Of a stretch of 64,000 nucleotides of DNA, positions 25,577-35,480 are shown one piece after another. A program made the position numbers and the translations under genes. The notes beneath the pieces are model-generated. The model had not been told where the DNA came from, ran no database searches, and was given only the letters and a program-made list of their open reading frames with translations. The DNA comes from Artocarpus heterophyllus (Eukaryota > Streptophyta > Magnoliopsida > Rosales > Moraceae): contig CM046354.1 in the NCBI GenBank assembly GCA_025403435.1, positions 17,796,424-17,860,423 on the forward strand. The letters run 5' to 3'. The number at the start of each line of letters is the position of its first letter. Position 1 is the stretch's first letter.

Positions 25577-25723
25577 CTATTTTCCATCTAACATTCTTGC
25601 AAACTGAACAGTTGGGTCTTTTAGCGTCAGATTCCCAAGACGTTCCTTTTCTTCATGAAATTGAGGCCAGAGTTGTTTTATAGCCCCCCAGACGTATCCA
25701 CTTGGATGAGACTCAAGAGAAAC
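25577..25723 (-). pseudogene. Unidentified 48-codon coding-like tail
   Basis: Minus-strand open stretch just after the 119-aa ORF and in another frame, ending at TAG 25577-25579. Its composition looks protein-like (for example SGYVWGAIKQLWPQFHEEKE), unlike the surrounding AT-rich sequence. It could be the C-terminal part of the same passenger gene after a frameshift, or a fragment of another captured gene. No family was recognised. Confidence 0.3.
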
Positions 25724-25734
25724 TCAGAGATCTT

Positions 25735-26094
25735 CTAAGTTTTCATTCCTATGACCATTTTTACAAAACTAAATTTTGTCTTTCCTATTTCTAGATACGA
25801 AACCAGGTGAGGGAATTTTCCAGAACAAGTTTGACAAGAACGTTTATGACATTTTGACTCCATACGACGAGCTCTTCTTTTTCTAGCACACAGACTTGTA
25901 CCCATCCCAGGCAGACCTACATTATTTACATCACTTGAACGAACAAGACCTTCTATGTATATCTGAATATCAGTAGGAAGCTTAAAACGTGAAAGTACCC
26001 AAAGACGAGTGACTCTAGTTTTATACTTCTTTTTGATTTCTCTGTGAGAAAGTGAAGGAAAATATTTCTTTAAGTGCTCATATTTCGGATCCAT
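25735..26094 (-). CDS. Passenger ORF: basic Cys/His-containing 119-aa protein, unknown function
   Basis: A complete ATG-to-stop frame in the same orientation as gag. The N-terminal third is Lys-rich (residues 1-30). A middle hydrophobic/basic part is followed by the arginine-rich run ARKRRARR (70-77), then C82-H83, C87 and C90, and a tail ending near VKMVIGMKT. Basic run plus Cys/His cluster suggests nucleic-acid binding. The layout recalls the small cysteine-rich nucleic-acid-binding proteins of carlavirus-type plant RNA viruses, some of which suppress RNA silencing, but the Cys spacing is not the usual one and I cannot confirm homology. It has its own TATA region about 270 bp upstream. It could equally be a host gene fragment. 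The reading frame is intact, whereas gag and LOG are broken. Confidence 0.5.
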   Translation of the reverse strand: MDPKYEHLKKYFPSLSHREIKKKYKTRVTRLWVLSRFKLPTDIQIYIEGLVRSSDVNNVGLPGMGTSLCARKRRARRMESKCHKRSCQTCSGKFPHLVSYLEIGKTKFSFVKMVIGMKT

Positions 26095-26358
26095 GATTAA
26101 GGAATTGAGATTCTTGAGAGTGAATTGAAAACTTTAAGAGAGAGTTTGAGAGAGAATTGTGAAGATTTTTTTTATGGAAGTAGGAGAAAAGGAGATTGAA
26201 GATTTTCTGGAAAAAGTGCTTGAAAGATTGAAGAACTTTGAAAGAGTTTTGAAGAATTTCTTGCAATTTTAGCGAGAAGACAAAGAGAATTCGAGAGAGA
26301 GAACAAGAAATTTAGAAAGGGAAAGAACGTAGATTTTTGAGCTTGATGCACAGTAACA
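26095..26358 (-). other. Probable 5' leader of the passenger ORF
   Basis: Minus-strand sequence rich in CT and TTC (repeated TTCTC and TCTCTC words) between the TATA box and the ATG at 26094. This is typical of plant 5' untranslated regions. Short frames here are chance. Confidence 0.45.
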
Positions 26359-26451
26359 GATTTTATAGACAAAGGGTGGATTTTTGTTTAGACACGGGGA
26401 AGACTGTACAGACGCATGCGAGAATAATGGGCTAAACTAAAATGGGCTAAA
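26359..26451 (-). promoter_or_regulatory. Candidate promoter of the 119-aa passenger ORF
   Basis: GTCTATAAAATC (26359-26370, minus strand) contains a good TATA box. About 60-80 bp upstream are two exact copies of ATGGGCTAAA (plus strand, 26427-26436 and 26442-26451). TGGGCT is the core of site II/TCP-type elements. A GCATGC palindrome lies between. This suggests the passenger was captured with a promoter. Function is inferred. Confidence 0.45.
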
Positions 26452-26761
26452 GAAAAGTAACCTAACAGATTACTCAGAAATGAAAATTTTTTTGTGTTTT
26501 TGTGTTTTTGTGTTTTTTAATTTTTTTTATTATTATTTTTTAACAAAGATCTAAAATTCAAAAAAAATTAATTGAAAATCATTTCATTAAAATGTGTTTC
26601 TAGAGGCCGTTGATACAAAAATACCAACTAATCGTGTTGATTATAACCTCCATAATTTCTGCCATTTTAATGAATTTTTGAAATCATTTTTTTGATTTTT
26701 AGGAAAAACAAAGAAAATAAAGATACAACAAACAAATAAAAACATAAATACGATACAAACA
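26452..26761 (-). other. Spacer between protease stop and passenger promoter
   Basis: AT-rich, non-coding, with three tandem CACAAAAA-type units near 26492-26516. This is where reverse transcriptase would begin in an autonomous Ty3/gypsy element. No RT motif, such as YxDD, is visible in any frame. Confidence 0.55.
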
Positions 26762-27916
26762 TTAATCTATAACCATGATTTCAGTTTCAGGATCGGAGTC
26801 AGAATCATCAATGTTGATGACTGTTGGAAGAGTTGCTCTAAACCTTCCCAAAAGATAGCACTCCCAAAAAGTTAAGTTCCCAGCAGCTGCAAAGAATCTT
26901 TGCTGAAATTCTTCTTCATCCATGAGATCATACATGAGGTCATCCATAGTGTCACCCATCACTTCATCCTCAGGTTCTTCTTCAAAAACTTCATTTTTAC
27001 ATTCAGCTTCAAAACTTGAAATGTTTGCTTCAAGAGATTGGTTAGAAACATTCACAAGATGGTTATCAACCTTGGGTGGAACATTTGAATCAAAAGAATT
27101 AGCCAAATCAGCCAAAGGATCAACAAACGTTCCTGAAGTATTGCTCTCAACAAAATTCACTTCACATTTTCCAGAGGGTGATTGTACCATGTTAAAAATG
27201 TTGAATTCTGAAGTCATATTCCCAAAAGACAATTTTAGTATTCCATTTCTACAATTAATGAAAGCATTAGAAGTTGCAAGAAATGGACGACCTAAAATGA
27301 CAGGAATTTGAATATTTGAATTTACGACAGGTTGTGTATCCAAAACAATGAAATCTACTGGGTAGTAAAATTTATCAATTTGGACTAACACATCCTCGAC
27401 AACACCTCTTGAAATTTTTACAGATCGATCAGCTAGTTGAAGTGTGATAGAAGTTGACTTTAGTTCACCTAGACCTAATTGCTGATAAACTGAATAAGGT
27501 AATAGGTTGACACTAGCACCAAGGTCTAACAAAGCATGTTCAATTTGAGTATTTCTGATGATGCAAGAAATTGTGGGACAACTAGGATCTTTGTATTTCA
27601 ATGATGAATCATGTTGAATGATGGAACTAACATTCTTAGCTAAAAATGCAGTTTTAGTCACATTATGCTTTCTTTTAATTGTACAACAATCTTTTAAAAA
27701 TTTAGCATAAGATGGGACTTGTTTGATTGCATCTAAAAGTGGAATGTTAATTTTGACTTGTTTGAGCAGTTCAAAAATTTCAGCATTTTTGTCAAAATTT
27801 TCTTTTGAAAGCAAAGCTTGAGGAAATGGAATCTTTGGAACAAATTTCTCTCTTGAAACACTCTTTTCTTTTTTAGAATTTTCCTCATCACTATTTATTT
27901 TATCATCACTTTTCAA
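26762..27916 (-). CDS. Retroelement aspartic protease region (C-terminal part of gag-pro)
   Basis: 384 codons from the first internal Met, in the same frame as gag. Retropepsin core: ALLDLGASVNLLPYSVY (catalytic D in DLGA), LQLADRSVKISRGVVEDVLV, and ILGRPFLAT near the C-terminal side. This is the retropepsin arrangement of Athila/Tat Ty3/gypsy elements. After the protease an acidic tail (EEEPEDEVMGDTMDDLM and DDSDSDPETE) leads to a proper stop at 26762-26764, rather than into reverse transcriptase. The protein thus looks purposely ended as gag-pro, not cut by a random mutation. It would cleave Gag in the virus-like particle. Confidence 0.85.
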   Translation of the reverse strand: MKSDDKINSDEENSKKEKSVSREKFVPKIPFPQALLSKENFDKNAEIFELLKQVKINIPLLDAIKQVPSYAKFLKDCCTIKRKHNVTKTAFLAKNVSSIIQHDSSLKYKDPSCPTISCIIRNTQIEHALLDLGASVNLLPYSVYQQLGLGELKSTSITLQLADRSVKISRGVVEDVLVQIDKFYYPVDFIVLDTQPVVNSNIQIPVILGRPFLATSNAFINCRNGILKLSFGNMTSEFNIFNMVQSPSGKCEVNFVESNTSGTFVDPLADLANSFDSNVPPKVDNHLVNVSNQSLEANISSFEAECKNEVFEEEPEDEVMGDTMDDLMYDLMDEEEFQQRFFAAAGNLTFWECYLLGRFRATLPTVINIDDSDSDPETEIMVID

Positions 27917-29398
27917 AGTTGTATTAACTTTCTGATCTTTTAAAAGATTAGTTTTATCAACATTTTTTCCACTTCGAAGAGTTGTAAAAAAATTAATAGT
28001 TTCTTGTTGTGACTGTGAACTAGAAGATGCAATTTCATTTGCAGATGGATAATGTACAAGTTGAGCAGGAAATTTGCCTTTTTCTTGAATGCGAAGAGAA
28101 AAACTGAGTTTAGAAATGGATTCTTTAATTTCATGAATGTCTTGAGAAGTGCGAGTGTTATGAACTTTCTATTTTTGAATGAATGATTTTTGAGCTTGAA
28201 TGAAAGTTTGCAAAATGTCTTCAAGAGTTTTGACTCGAGATTGGAGATTTTCAGAAAAATTTTGTGGAGGCCTTTGAAAATTTTGAGAATTTGATGGAAA
28301 TGGTGGTCGGCCTTGAGAGTTTTGCGGTGGAAATGGTGGTGGTGGTTGATATTGCTGTTGTGGTTGATCATTTCTCCAACTGAAATTGGGGTGGTTTTTC
28401 CATTGTGAATTGTATGTATCAGAATGTGGGGAAAGAAATGGCTTTCTAGGTGAGTCCAATTGATTTGTATAATTCACCTATTCATGGGACTCTTCCTTAA
28501 AAATTGGGCATTCATAAGTTGAGTGTCCTAGAGTTTGGCAAACACTACACAAAATTTCAATTTTGGGTTCTTGGACATTCCTTCGTTCCATGGCTTCAAT
28601 CTTTTTAGTCAAACATTCAATTCTAACACTTAGAACATTTTCTTGACTAAGTTGATGGACACCTCTTTGAGCATTAGCAAGATTAGATCTAATTGAGCCA
28701 TCAGAATTACTATGTTGCCAGTATTGAGAGTTATCAGCCAAATTATCAAGGAAATCTAACACTTCATCAGGTTCTTTATCAAGGAATTCTCCATTACACA
28801 TTGTTTCAACAAATTGACAAGTTTCAGGAGTTAAGCCTTCATAAAAAAAACTAATGTAACGCCATTTTTCAAAACCATGATGTGGGCAAGAATTCAACAA
28901 ATCTTTAAATCGTTCCCAGCATTGGAAATAAACTTCTTTTGTATTTTGGGAAAAATTTTGAATTTGTTTTTTCAAAGCATTAGTCTTATGTGTTGGAAAG
29001 AATTTTTTCAGAAACTCAGTTTGCATTTCTTGCCATGTACCTATTGACCTAGGTTTTAAAGAAGTAAGCCAAGTTTTAGCTTTGTCTTTTAAAGAAAAAG
29101 GGAAAAGCTTAAGCTTAACAATTTCATTTGAAACTTCCTGGTCAGTGAAGGTAGCACAAACATCTTCAAACTCTCTAAGGTGCAGATATGGATTTTCAGA
29201 TTCTAAGCCATGAAAATTAGGAAGAAAGTTGATCATTCCAGGTTTAAACCTAAAGTGACGAGCATTGAGAGGAAAAATCAAGCATGATGGAGTGGATTCA
29301 TGGGGTGGTTGCAAATAATCTCTCATTGAGCGAACAATAGCCTTGATGATTTGTTGATTAACAATATTTTCATTATGAACACTTTCATCATCAGTCAT
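27917..29398 (-). pseudogene. gag: Retroelement gag (Athila/Tat-type), two in-frame stops
   Basis: The Met at 29398 (MTDDESVHNENI) is preferred over the upstream one at 29494, because homologous Gags start close to the capsid domain. Retrotrans_gag signatures follow: NPYLHLREFEDVCATF, LKLFPFSLKDKAKTWL, FLKKFFPTHKTNALKKQI and GLTPETCQFVETMCNGEF. A CCHC knuckle comes next (CSVCQTLGHSTYEC, spacing C2C4H4C), then a Pro/Gln-rich segment and KGKFPAQLVHYP / TTLRSGK. A TAG at 28478-28480 follows the knuckle and another TAG lies at 28169-28171. Both leave the downstream frame open and continuous with protease. The first probably derives from CAG. Gag forms the particle and binds element RNA. Confidence 0.87.
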
Positions 29399-30185
29399 TT
29401 TTTGTGAATTTGAAGACACAACAAAGATGAAATGTGGTTTTAAACTTTTCCTAACTAACCTACAACTATTAGACTCATGAAACCAAACTTGCATACAAAT
29501 TATTTAAATATTTACAAAATTTTATAGACAAATACTAAGCTTTTCTCCATTAGGGAGAGTAGAGTAGTGAATAAAAAGTATCTGCCTTATTGATTTTATG
29601 AAATTTATGAATTATATTTTTCAAGAATGTCCCCAGGAAAAATTGGTGGTGCTAAGGCTCCTGAAGAACCAATCTCTTTCACAGAACAACGTTCCAAGAA
29701 TGACTGGTGTTGGGAGAATCTCCAAAAGTGAACCAGTTATGGGAAAGAATTCCGAGCCAGTACCAGTCCCCAAACAAAACTTTCTCAAAAAATATTTTTC
29801 ACAAAAACACAATTTATTTATTAAGTATTATGGAAAACCTAATCTAAAATTTTATGAAGTTTTATTTCTAAGGCAAAAACCTAAAACTAGCAAAAGAAAT
29901 ATTTTACAGAAGAAATGAGAGATTTGTTTTCTATTTTTGATTTTTTTTATTTTTTATTTTAATATTAAAATAGTAACATGAATAGTAACTACTACAAATA
30001 GTAACTTATAGAAAATGCATGCAGATTCCTACGTGAACAGTACTTAATGCCTGCAAAACTGAAGATATTAACAAAAGAAAAGAAATAAAACAAAAGAAAA
30101 GAAAAGTTAGTAATATATAAAAGAAAAATAAAAAGAAAAAGAAAATATATTACATAATATTATACTGTGCTGAAAAAAATATCTT
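29399..30185 (-). other. Retroelement 5' leader between primer binding site and gag
   Basis: About 790 bp. Minus-strand frames are short (for example 29621-29812) and carry no domain. Packaging and dimerisation signals would be expected here, but none can be named. Confidence 0.5.
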
Positions 30186-30202
30186 CCCCGGCAACGACGC
30201 CA
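30186..30202 (-). promoter_or_regulatory. Primer binding site, tRNA-Asp type
   Basis: On the minus strand TGGCGTCGTTGCCGGGG starts six bases inside the end of the 5' LTR. It matches the 3' end of plant tRNA-Asp with one mismatch (consensus TGGCGCCGTTGCCGGGG). This fixes element orientation and identifies the right-hand LTR as the 5' LTR. Confidence 0.85.
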
Positions 30203-30208
30203 AAAACT

Positions 30209-32348
30209 TGGTCTCGGTCTATTTACGCATTCTAAACTAACCTCAAGTATAAGGTTGTCTCAAGTAATATTTTCTCGGTGAATCCGAGGTCAAACCCACA
30301 AGGAAGGATTTATTTAGTTCCAGTACATGTATTATATTAACTTTTTCTTTTTATTTAAGCTGAAAAATTTGAGGATTATTATTTATTATTCATAGAATAT
30401 ATTTACAATATTTACACATTTTTTTACAGCATTTTTCATCTTTAAATTTTGATAATTTGGAACTTTAATAACAAGAAATACAAATAATAATTTAAGCAGA
30501 GTAACAACAATAATAACAACAATTTAAGGAAGTAAAACAACAATAATAACAGGGCTGAGGTTCAAAGGTTCTGTTCTGACAATTATCTTCAATATATTTT
30601 AGTTTCTCTTTTTATTTATTAGTTGGTTTAAGTATACACTATGCCATCCTATGTCGACAATAAATTAAGATTTACCAAGCATTTACTGTGTCGTTCCATG
30701 TCTATAATGTAGCAAAAACACAACTTAATAAATAAGTAGCATTTCAACATAACTTAACTAAAATAACAACCAAGATAGTAAGTTAAGCATTTACCGAGCC
30801 ATTCTCTGTCTACGAGTAATCAAGGTCCTCCCAAGCATTATCCGTGCCAGTCTATGTTGTCGATAAATCAGAACCGTAATTTTGGCGGAGTTCTAGTTAA
30901 GAAAATATTGAAATTTTAAGTTTTCTAAGAAAATATTTTGGCATTATAACAGCTTAGAAAACTAAGAAAAACCAAAAATATTTAAGATAATTTTGCTAGA
31001 ATTTCCCTCTCTCCCCTCAGCTAAAAAGAAATTTAAAAAGACATAATTAATAAAATACTACTAATATTATTGAGCATAATTTTTTCAACATAAACTAGGA
31101 AATATTTTACAAGAAACTAGACTAAAAACTAGAATAAAAACTAGACTATAACTAATATAACAGTATTTTCATATTGTGAGACAGGTGTTCAAACTGAGGC
31201 AAACGCCTCGGTATTTATAGGGGATTGGATTTGCTAACGGCCATTTGAAATTAATGCTTTTTCTTGTTGAAAGTTGACCGATTTGAATTATTTTCTTCCT
31301 TCTTTCACACTGATCCACGTTCGTGAGAATGCAAATTTGTCTTTGAGATTCTCTGCTTCGCGGTACATGGCAACACTGAAACGGACTGATCGTGACCGTT
31401 AATCTGCGATCCAACGGCTGTCAGACGCTCGCAAATTGGGCCCAGGTGGGACCGAGATTTAAGGCCGATGGATGAGTCAAAGTATTCAAATCTGACGGTT
31501 CAGAGAATGGATGCACGTGGACACGATCGCACACGATCCAAAGCAGCCTGAGACTCCCCTGCCTCGCCTGCAGCTTTGTCGGCGCGTGAAACGCACGTGC
31601 CAATCATATTTCGACACGTGGACTACGCTTTTGAGATTCCGTTGATGCACCGGATGACGCATTGACACGCGTCCCTCTCTTTGACGGCTGAGATCAATCT
31701 GTCAGTTGATCCGGCGGTCCTTGTTACGCCACATGTCCTCTTCTTTTGAATTTCAAATTTTTCAAAGATTTTTGATGCATTTGATTTTCGATTTTATCCG
31801 TTTTGGTGTCATTTTGCTCCATTTTTCCTTCAAATTTTAAATCTAAAAATCACAAACACACTAATATAAATTATTTTACAAACATAATATTTACAAAAAA
31901 AATTCAAAATATTTATTTTACATTAAAACACACAAAAATAAATAAAAACTCCTAAAATTTTTAATCTCTTACGGTTTAGCACAGATATAATTTTTATAAC
32001 TTGAAAATGTTTTTAAAAATTAGTAAAAATATAATAAGACATATTTGTAAACTTAAAACACGCAATCAAACACACTAAAACTCAAAATAAAATAACCGCA
32101 TTACTTTTATGGTTTTGACTATTTACAGACTAGACACTTGTTTAACACACCAAAATAATTCTAAAAATTACTAAAAATATTATTAAACATAAAAACATAC
32201 TAAAAATGTATTTTTAAACACATTTTCACACCAAGACACAAAAATACTTATTAACACAAAATGCTATTAATTAGAGGATTTAATGAGAAATAAAAACATA
32301 AATAAATGATTTAAGCCTTAGAAAATGTACACTTTTACAGTCTCATCA
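30209..32348 (-). repeat. 5' LTR of the 15-kb retroelement
   Basis: 2,140 bp, minus-strand ends TGATGAG...GACCA, followed on its outer side by CTCAC (32349-32353). It differs from the 3' LTR at scattered bases; a 60-bp sample (30321-30380 against 17461-17520) shows three differences while another sample is identical. Confidence 0.87.
31212..31620 (-). promoter_or_regulatory. 5' LTR promoter with G-box/ABRE cluster
   Basis: TATA box CTATAAATA at 31212-31220. About 300-400 bp upstream, in the GC-richer U3, are CACGTG palindromes at 31514-31519, 31594-31599 and 31615-31620. The 3' LTR has three as well (18654, 18755, 18870), but only two are at the same place, so sites are gained and lost within the family. 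CACGTG with flanking G/C is the core of ABA- and light-responsive elements bound by bZIP/bHLH factors. Confidence 0.6.
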
Positions 32349-32353
32349 CTCAC

Positions 32354-33228
32354 CATTAAACCTTCTAGCTAAGAGCCCGTGGTTATGCCTAAACTTGCTC
32401 AATATGCATAGCACGACTGAGTTTGTCATACTATTGTTTTTCTCGACAATCTAATAAAAACTTGCACCTATAGGTTCTAAACTCTTACTTTCTTAAGAAC
32501 TAAAAAGTATAATTATGCAAGAATCTTTAATTAATTATACTTATTAATTACTAGATTTTTGAAGATACTACAATAAGTTGAAATGATATGACTGTGTGGG
32601 GCCAATGGAGTGAGGCTTGTGGGCTAGCACATGGATAAATAATAATACAACATGACAACCGACTATGCCTAATTAAATAGATCATGACTAATCTCCATAA
32701 TTCCATTAAGATTTTGAAAATTTCAATTAATCGTTCTAACAACACCTAAAGTGCATGTCGCTATGTCATTGTGGACCCATAACCGTCGCCCTCGTGATCA
32801 TCTATAAATCCTAACAAGGAACAAATACTATGTTTGTATATATATATATCTATATATACTTTTAACAATTATTCATCGACCCAAAAGGTTATATAGGTGT
32901 AGAAAATGTTATGTAACCTCATTCATATTCAAAGTACTCCTTTTTTGCACACATGTATATGTGGGTCCCATTTGTTTTTAAATAGTTGAAAAAGAAGTGC
33001 TTTAGCTTATCTTTAAGACAAAAATTGTTTTAGCCTATATACCAAAATAGGGTTAAAATCCATGTGCTCAAATGTACATTATATCATATATTTTTTCAAG
33101 AGCATCAGGGCACATGATGCTAGTAATTAAGCTGTCATTGTATATAATTTTAGAGATTTTAAAACAATTGACAATTTGATTCTCTTATTTAAAAAAAATT
33201 TAAGATTGTGCATCCAAAAACAAAAGCA
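32354..33228. other. Right flank of the retroelement, no gene seen
   Basis: Continues the old repeat and collinear unit sequence seen at 55978-56885. It includes a TA microsatellite near 32837-32862. Non-coding in both units. Confidence 0.55.
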
Positions 33229-34762
33229 CTCAAAATGTAGTTTAGATGATACCTAAAAGATGACGGTTTCTCAAAACACTATTGTCATATCCTACGCGAT
33301 ATGGAAAACTCTGTCTTTTGAAAATTTGTACCATAGTTTAGACGATGGTTTTTTGTAAACGGTTATTTGAAGTCAATATTAGGCAACGGTTTTCAGGAAC
33401 CCATTGTCTAATATCCCTTTTTTTAATATCTTTCAAAAAATTAATATCGCACCCAGTCTTCTCTCTCTCTCTTCCTCACCCATTCTTCTCTCAATCACCA
33501 AATCGGCCTTCGCTACGATTGGCATTGCCTTGGCAGTATCCTTCTTGCCTCAACTTGCCTTTATCGCCTTGCTTCGTTGTTACTTTGCCTCGCCTCGCCG
33601 CGCCACTGACACCTCCATCATATTGCCTCCCTCGCCTTGCCTCGCCTCCCTTGCATTCGTCACCATCCCTCCACCATCCAATATTGAGTTTGGAATGTTT
33701 CTTTTATTTTTCCTTTTGTATAACTAATTAGGTTTTATTTATTTTTTATATGTGGATTTGTTAGTAGGAAATTGTTTGGAATTAGTTATAAATTATTTGT
33801 GGAGTGTGTTGTGAGATTGAACTTGATTGATTTAGGTATGTTAGTTTTAAGTTTCTTTTGTTATTTAGTTAATTAGGTTTAATTTATTTTTTGCAAGTGG
33901 ATTTGTTATTGGAAATTGTTTAGAATTAGTCACAAATTATTTGTGTAATTTGTTACAAGATTGAACTTGATTGATTTGGGTATGTTAGTTTTAGTTTTCT
34001 TTTGCTGCTTAGCTAATTAGGTTTAATTTATATCTTACAATTGGATTTGCTATTGGAAATTGTTTGAAATTAGTTATAAATTATTTGTATACTTTGTTGT
34101 GAGTTTGAACTTGATTGATTTGGGTATGTTGGTTTTAGTTTTCTTTTGTTATTTAGCTAATTAGGTTTAATTTATATTTTGCAAGTGGATTTATTATTGG
34201 AAATTGCTTGAAATTAGTTATAAATTTATCTAATGTCCAAGCAATCGATTTGCCAAGGAAGGTTAACATTAAGTCGAAAGCAATGTCTAGTGGTACTCCA
34301 TCATCCGTTTCTTGCTAGAAATGGGAGCAAGCGTACTCGTATGATTGACCCATTCATAGAGGCCAACATGAAAGAAGTAATAATGTACGTTTTATAGTAT
34401 TTTTATTGAACTATTTCATATATTGTTGCATTTGTATTTTATTATGTTTATTTCATTCCCTCATTGTTGTATTGCATTTGCTTTGTTGAGTTTTTTTTTT
34501 TGAAGTGCTATTTCATTGCATGAACTTTGATTGTTGTGAGAGTTTATTGAATTACTTTCATGATTGTGTATAAATTGTTATTTTTTGTTTAATTTATAAT
34601 TGTTTTAAATATTAGTGGCTCTCAGAGGTTTTCTTTTATTGTAATGCCTTAAACCTCCATGCAATCCCCCTAGCGGGACCTCAACATAGTCGGGTCATAT
34701 ACTCGTTATTCATAAATACTATCCCCTATCAATTAGTTTCAACACTTGACTTAAGAACTTTA
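33229..34762 (+). mobile_element. CACTA-related remnant, unit 1 (left part)
   Basis: Begins with sequence rich in GACGGTTT/ACGATGG words near 33260-33400, a CT-rich leader-like stretch and the 144-bp tandem repeat. It ends in AT-rich sequence. Unit 2 retains a TNP2 C-terminal fragment (58183-58736) that is precisely missing here, the joint being at about 34376. No transposase coding remains in this copy. Confidence 0.5.
33725..34235. repeat. 144-bp tandem repeat, about 3.5 units (unit 1)
   Basis: Units start at TAATTAGGTTT at 33725, 33870, 34014 and 34158 (periods 145, 144 and 144). Each contains TGGATTT, TTGGAAATTGTTT, AATTAGT and TTGATTGATTTGGGTATGTT. The unit-2 array has the same phase. 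Confidence 0.85.
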
Positions 34763-35480
34763 CACTACAACAAATTTGAGATTATACGACCTTTATTTAA
34801 CAACCGGTTCTAAAAACAGTCATGATAAGGGAAAAAAATGTGGCAAGTTACGCTCGCAAAGACGAAAACCATTGTGGTAAGTGCGGGAGCTACCACGATG
34901 GTTTTTTAAAAAACTATCGTGGTAGGTTAAGCATACCACAACAGTTTTAAAAAAACCGTCGTGGTAGCTTTACCTTACCACGACAGTTTTAGGAAGGCTT
35001 CTACTAGAGGGTAATAAATTATCAACTAGCATGTACGAGGCTAAGAAGACTTTGAGCACTTTGGGAATGGATTATTAGAAAATTCATGCTTGTAAAAATG
35101 ATTGTGTTTTTTATAGGAATGAGTATGAGGACAAGAATTATTATTTGGTTTATCAATAAGCAAGGTGGAAGAATGGAAAGGAGCCAAAAGATAGTAAGAA
35201 TAGAGTGCCAAAGAAAGTACTATGGTACATTCCATCGGTACTACGTTTGAGGCATTTATCCGGAAACCCAAAACATGCCAAAAACCGTTCCCTAGAAATG
35301 GTCATAAAAAATGATATTCCACAACAGTTTTTATAAAAACCGTCATGTACCGTTGACCTTATACGACATTTTTTATAAAACCATTGTGGAAGGTCAACAT
35401 TACACGACAACAGTCGTGTAATGTGACACCTTCCATGATGGTTTTTACAAAAACTGTCATGGAAGGTGCCATTTCCTCTA
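34763..35480 (+). mobile_element. CACTA element end with subterminal repeats, unit 1 (internally deleted)
   Basis: Starts with the CACTA terminus CACTACAACAAATTTG (34763-34778). It is followed by inverted subterminal repeats of the form ACCACGA(C/T)GGTTTT and AAAACCGTCGTGGT. Compared with unit 2, about 0.81 kb is missing at 34989, so the transposase N-terminal exon is gone. A degraded TNP2 piece remains at 34990-35250 (including MYEAKKTL). A second set of subterminal repeats follows at 35320-35470. The opposite CACTA terminus was not found. Confidence 0.6.

Larger units (their letters stand above)
17348..32348 (-). mobile_element. 15-kb gag-pro LTR retroelement with passenger genes (Athila/Tat-type Ty3/gypsy)
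   Basis: Bounded by two 2,140-bp direct repeats (17348-19487 and 30209-32348). Read on the minus strand these begin TGATGAGACTG and end GACCA. CTCAC flanks the outer edges (17343-17347 and 32349-32353), and unit 2 has the empty site. From right to left in element orientation come the 5' LTR, primer binding site, leader, gag and protease in one decayed frame, a 119-aa ORF with its own TATA, a LOG-like passenger with its own TATA, the conserved post-coding segment, a polypurine tract, duplicated flank and the 3' LTR. I searched all frames for reverse transcriptase, RNase H and integrase and saw none. It must have been mobilised in trans. A solo LTR (20900-23886) is nested inside. LTR divergence looks like a few percent by eye. 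Confidence 0.87.

Noticed and set aside
19984..26762. Search for reverse transcriptase, RNase H, integrase or envelope-like genes
   Set aside because: No characteristic motif was seen in any frame; the space is taken by the passengers, the post-coding region and the nested solo LTR.
26922..27311. Plus-strand 129-codon frame opposite protease
   Set aside because: Antisense shadow of the gag-pro frame.
31421..31668. Overlapping 60-codon minus-strand frames in the LTR (also 18640-18921)
   Set aside because: They lie in the GC-richer U3 promoter region, are not shared intact between the two LTRs, and overlap each other in different frames.
33345..33731. Two overlapping plus-strand frames of 107-128 codons in a Ser/Pro/Leu-rich region
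   Set aside because: CT-rich simple sequence reads open in several frames at once; the unit-2 copy (57040-57379) differs in frame and length.
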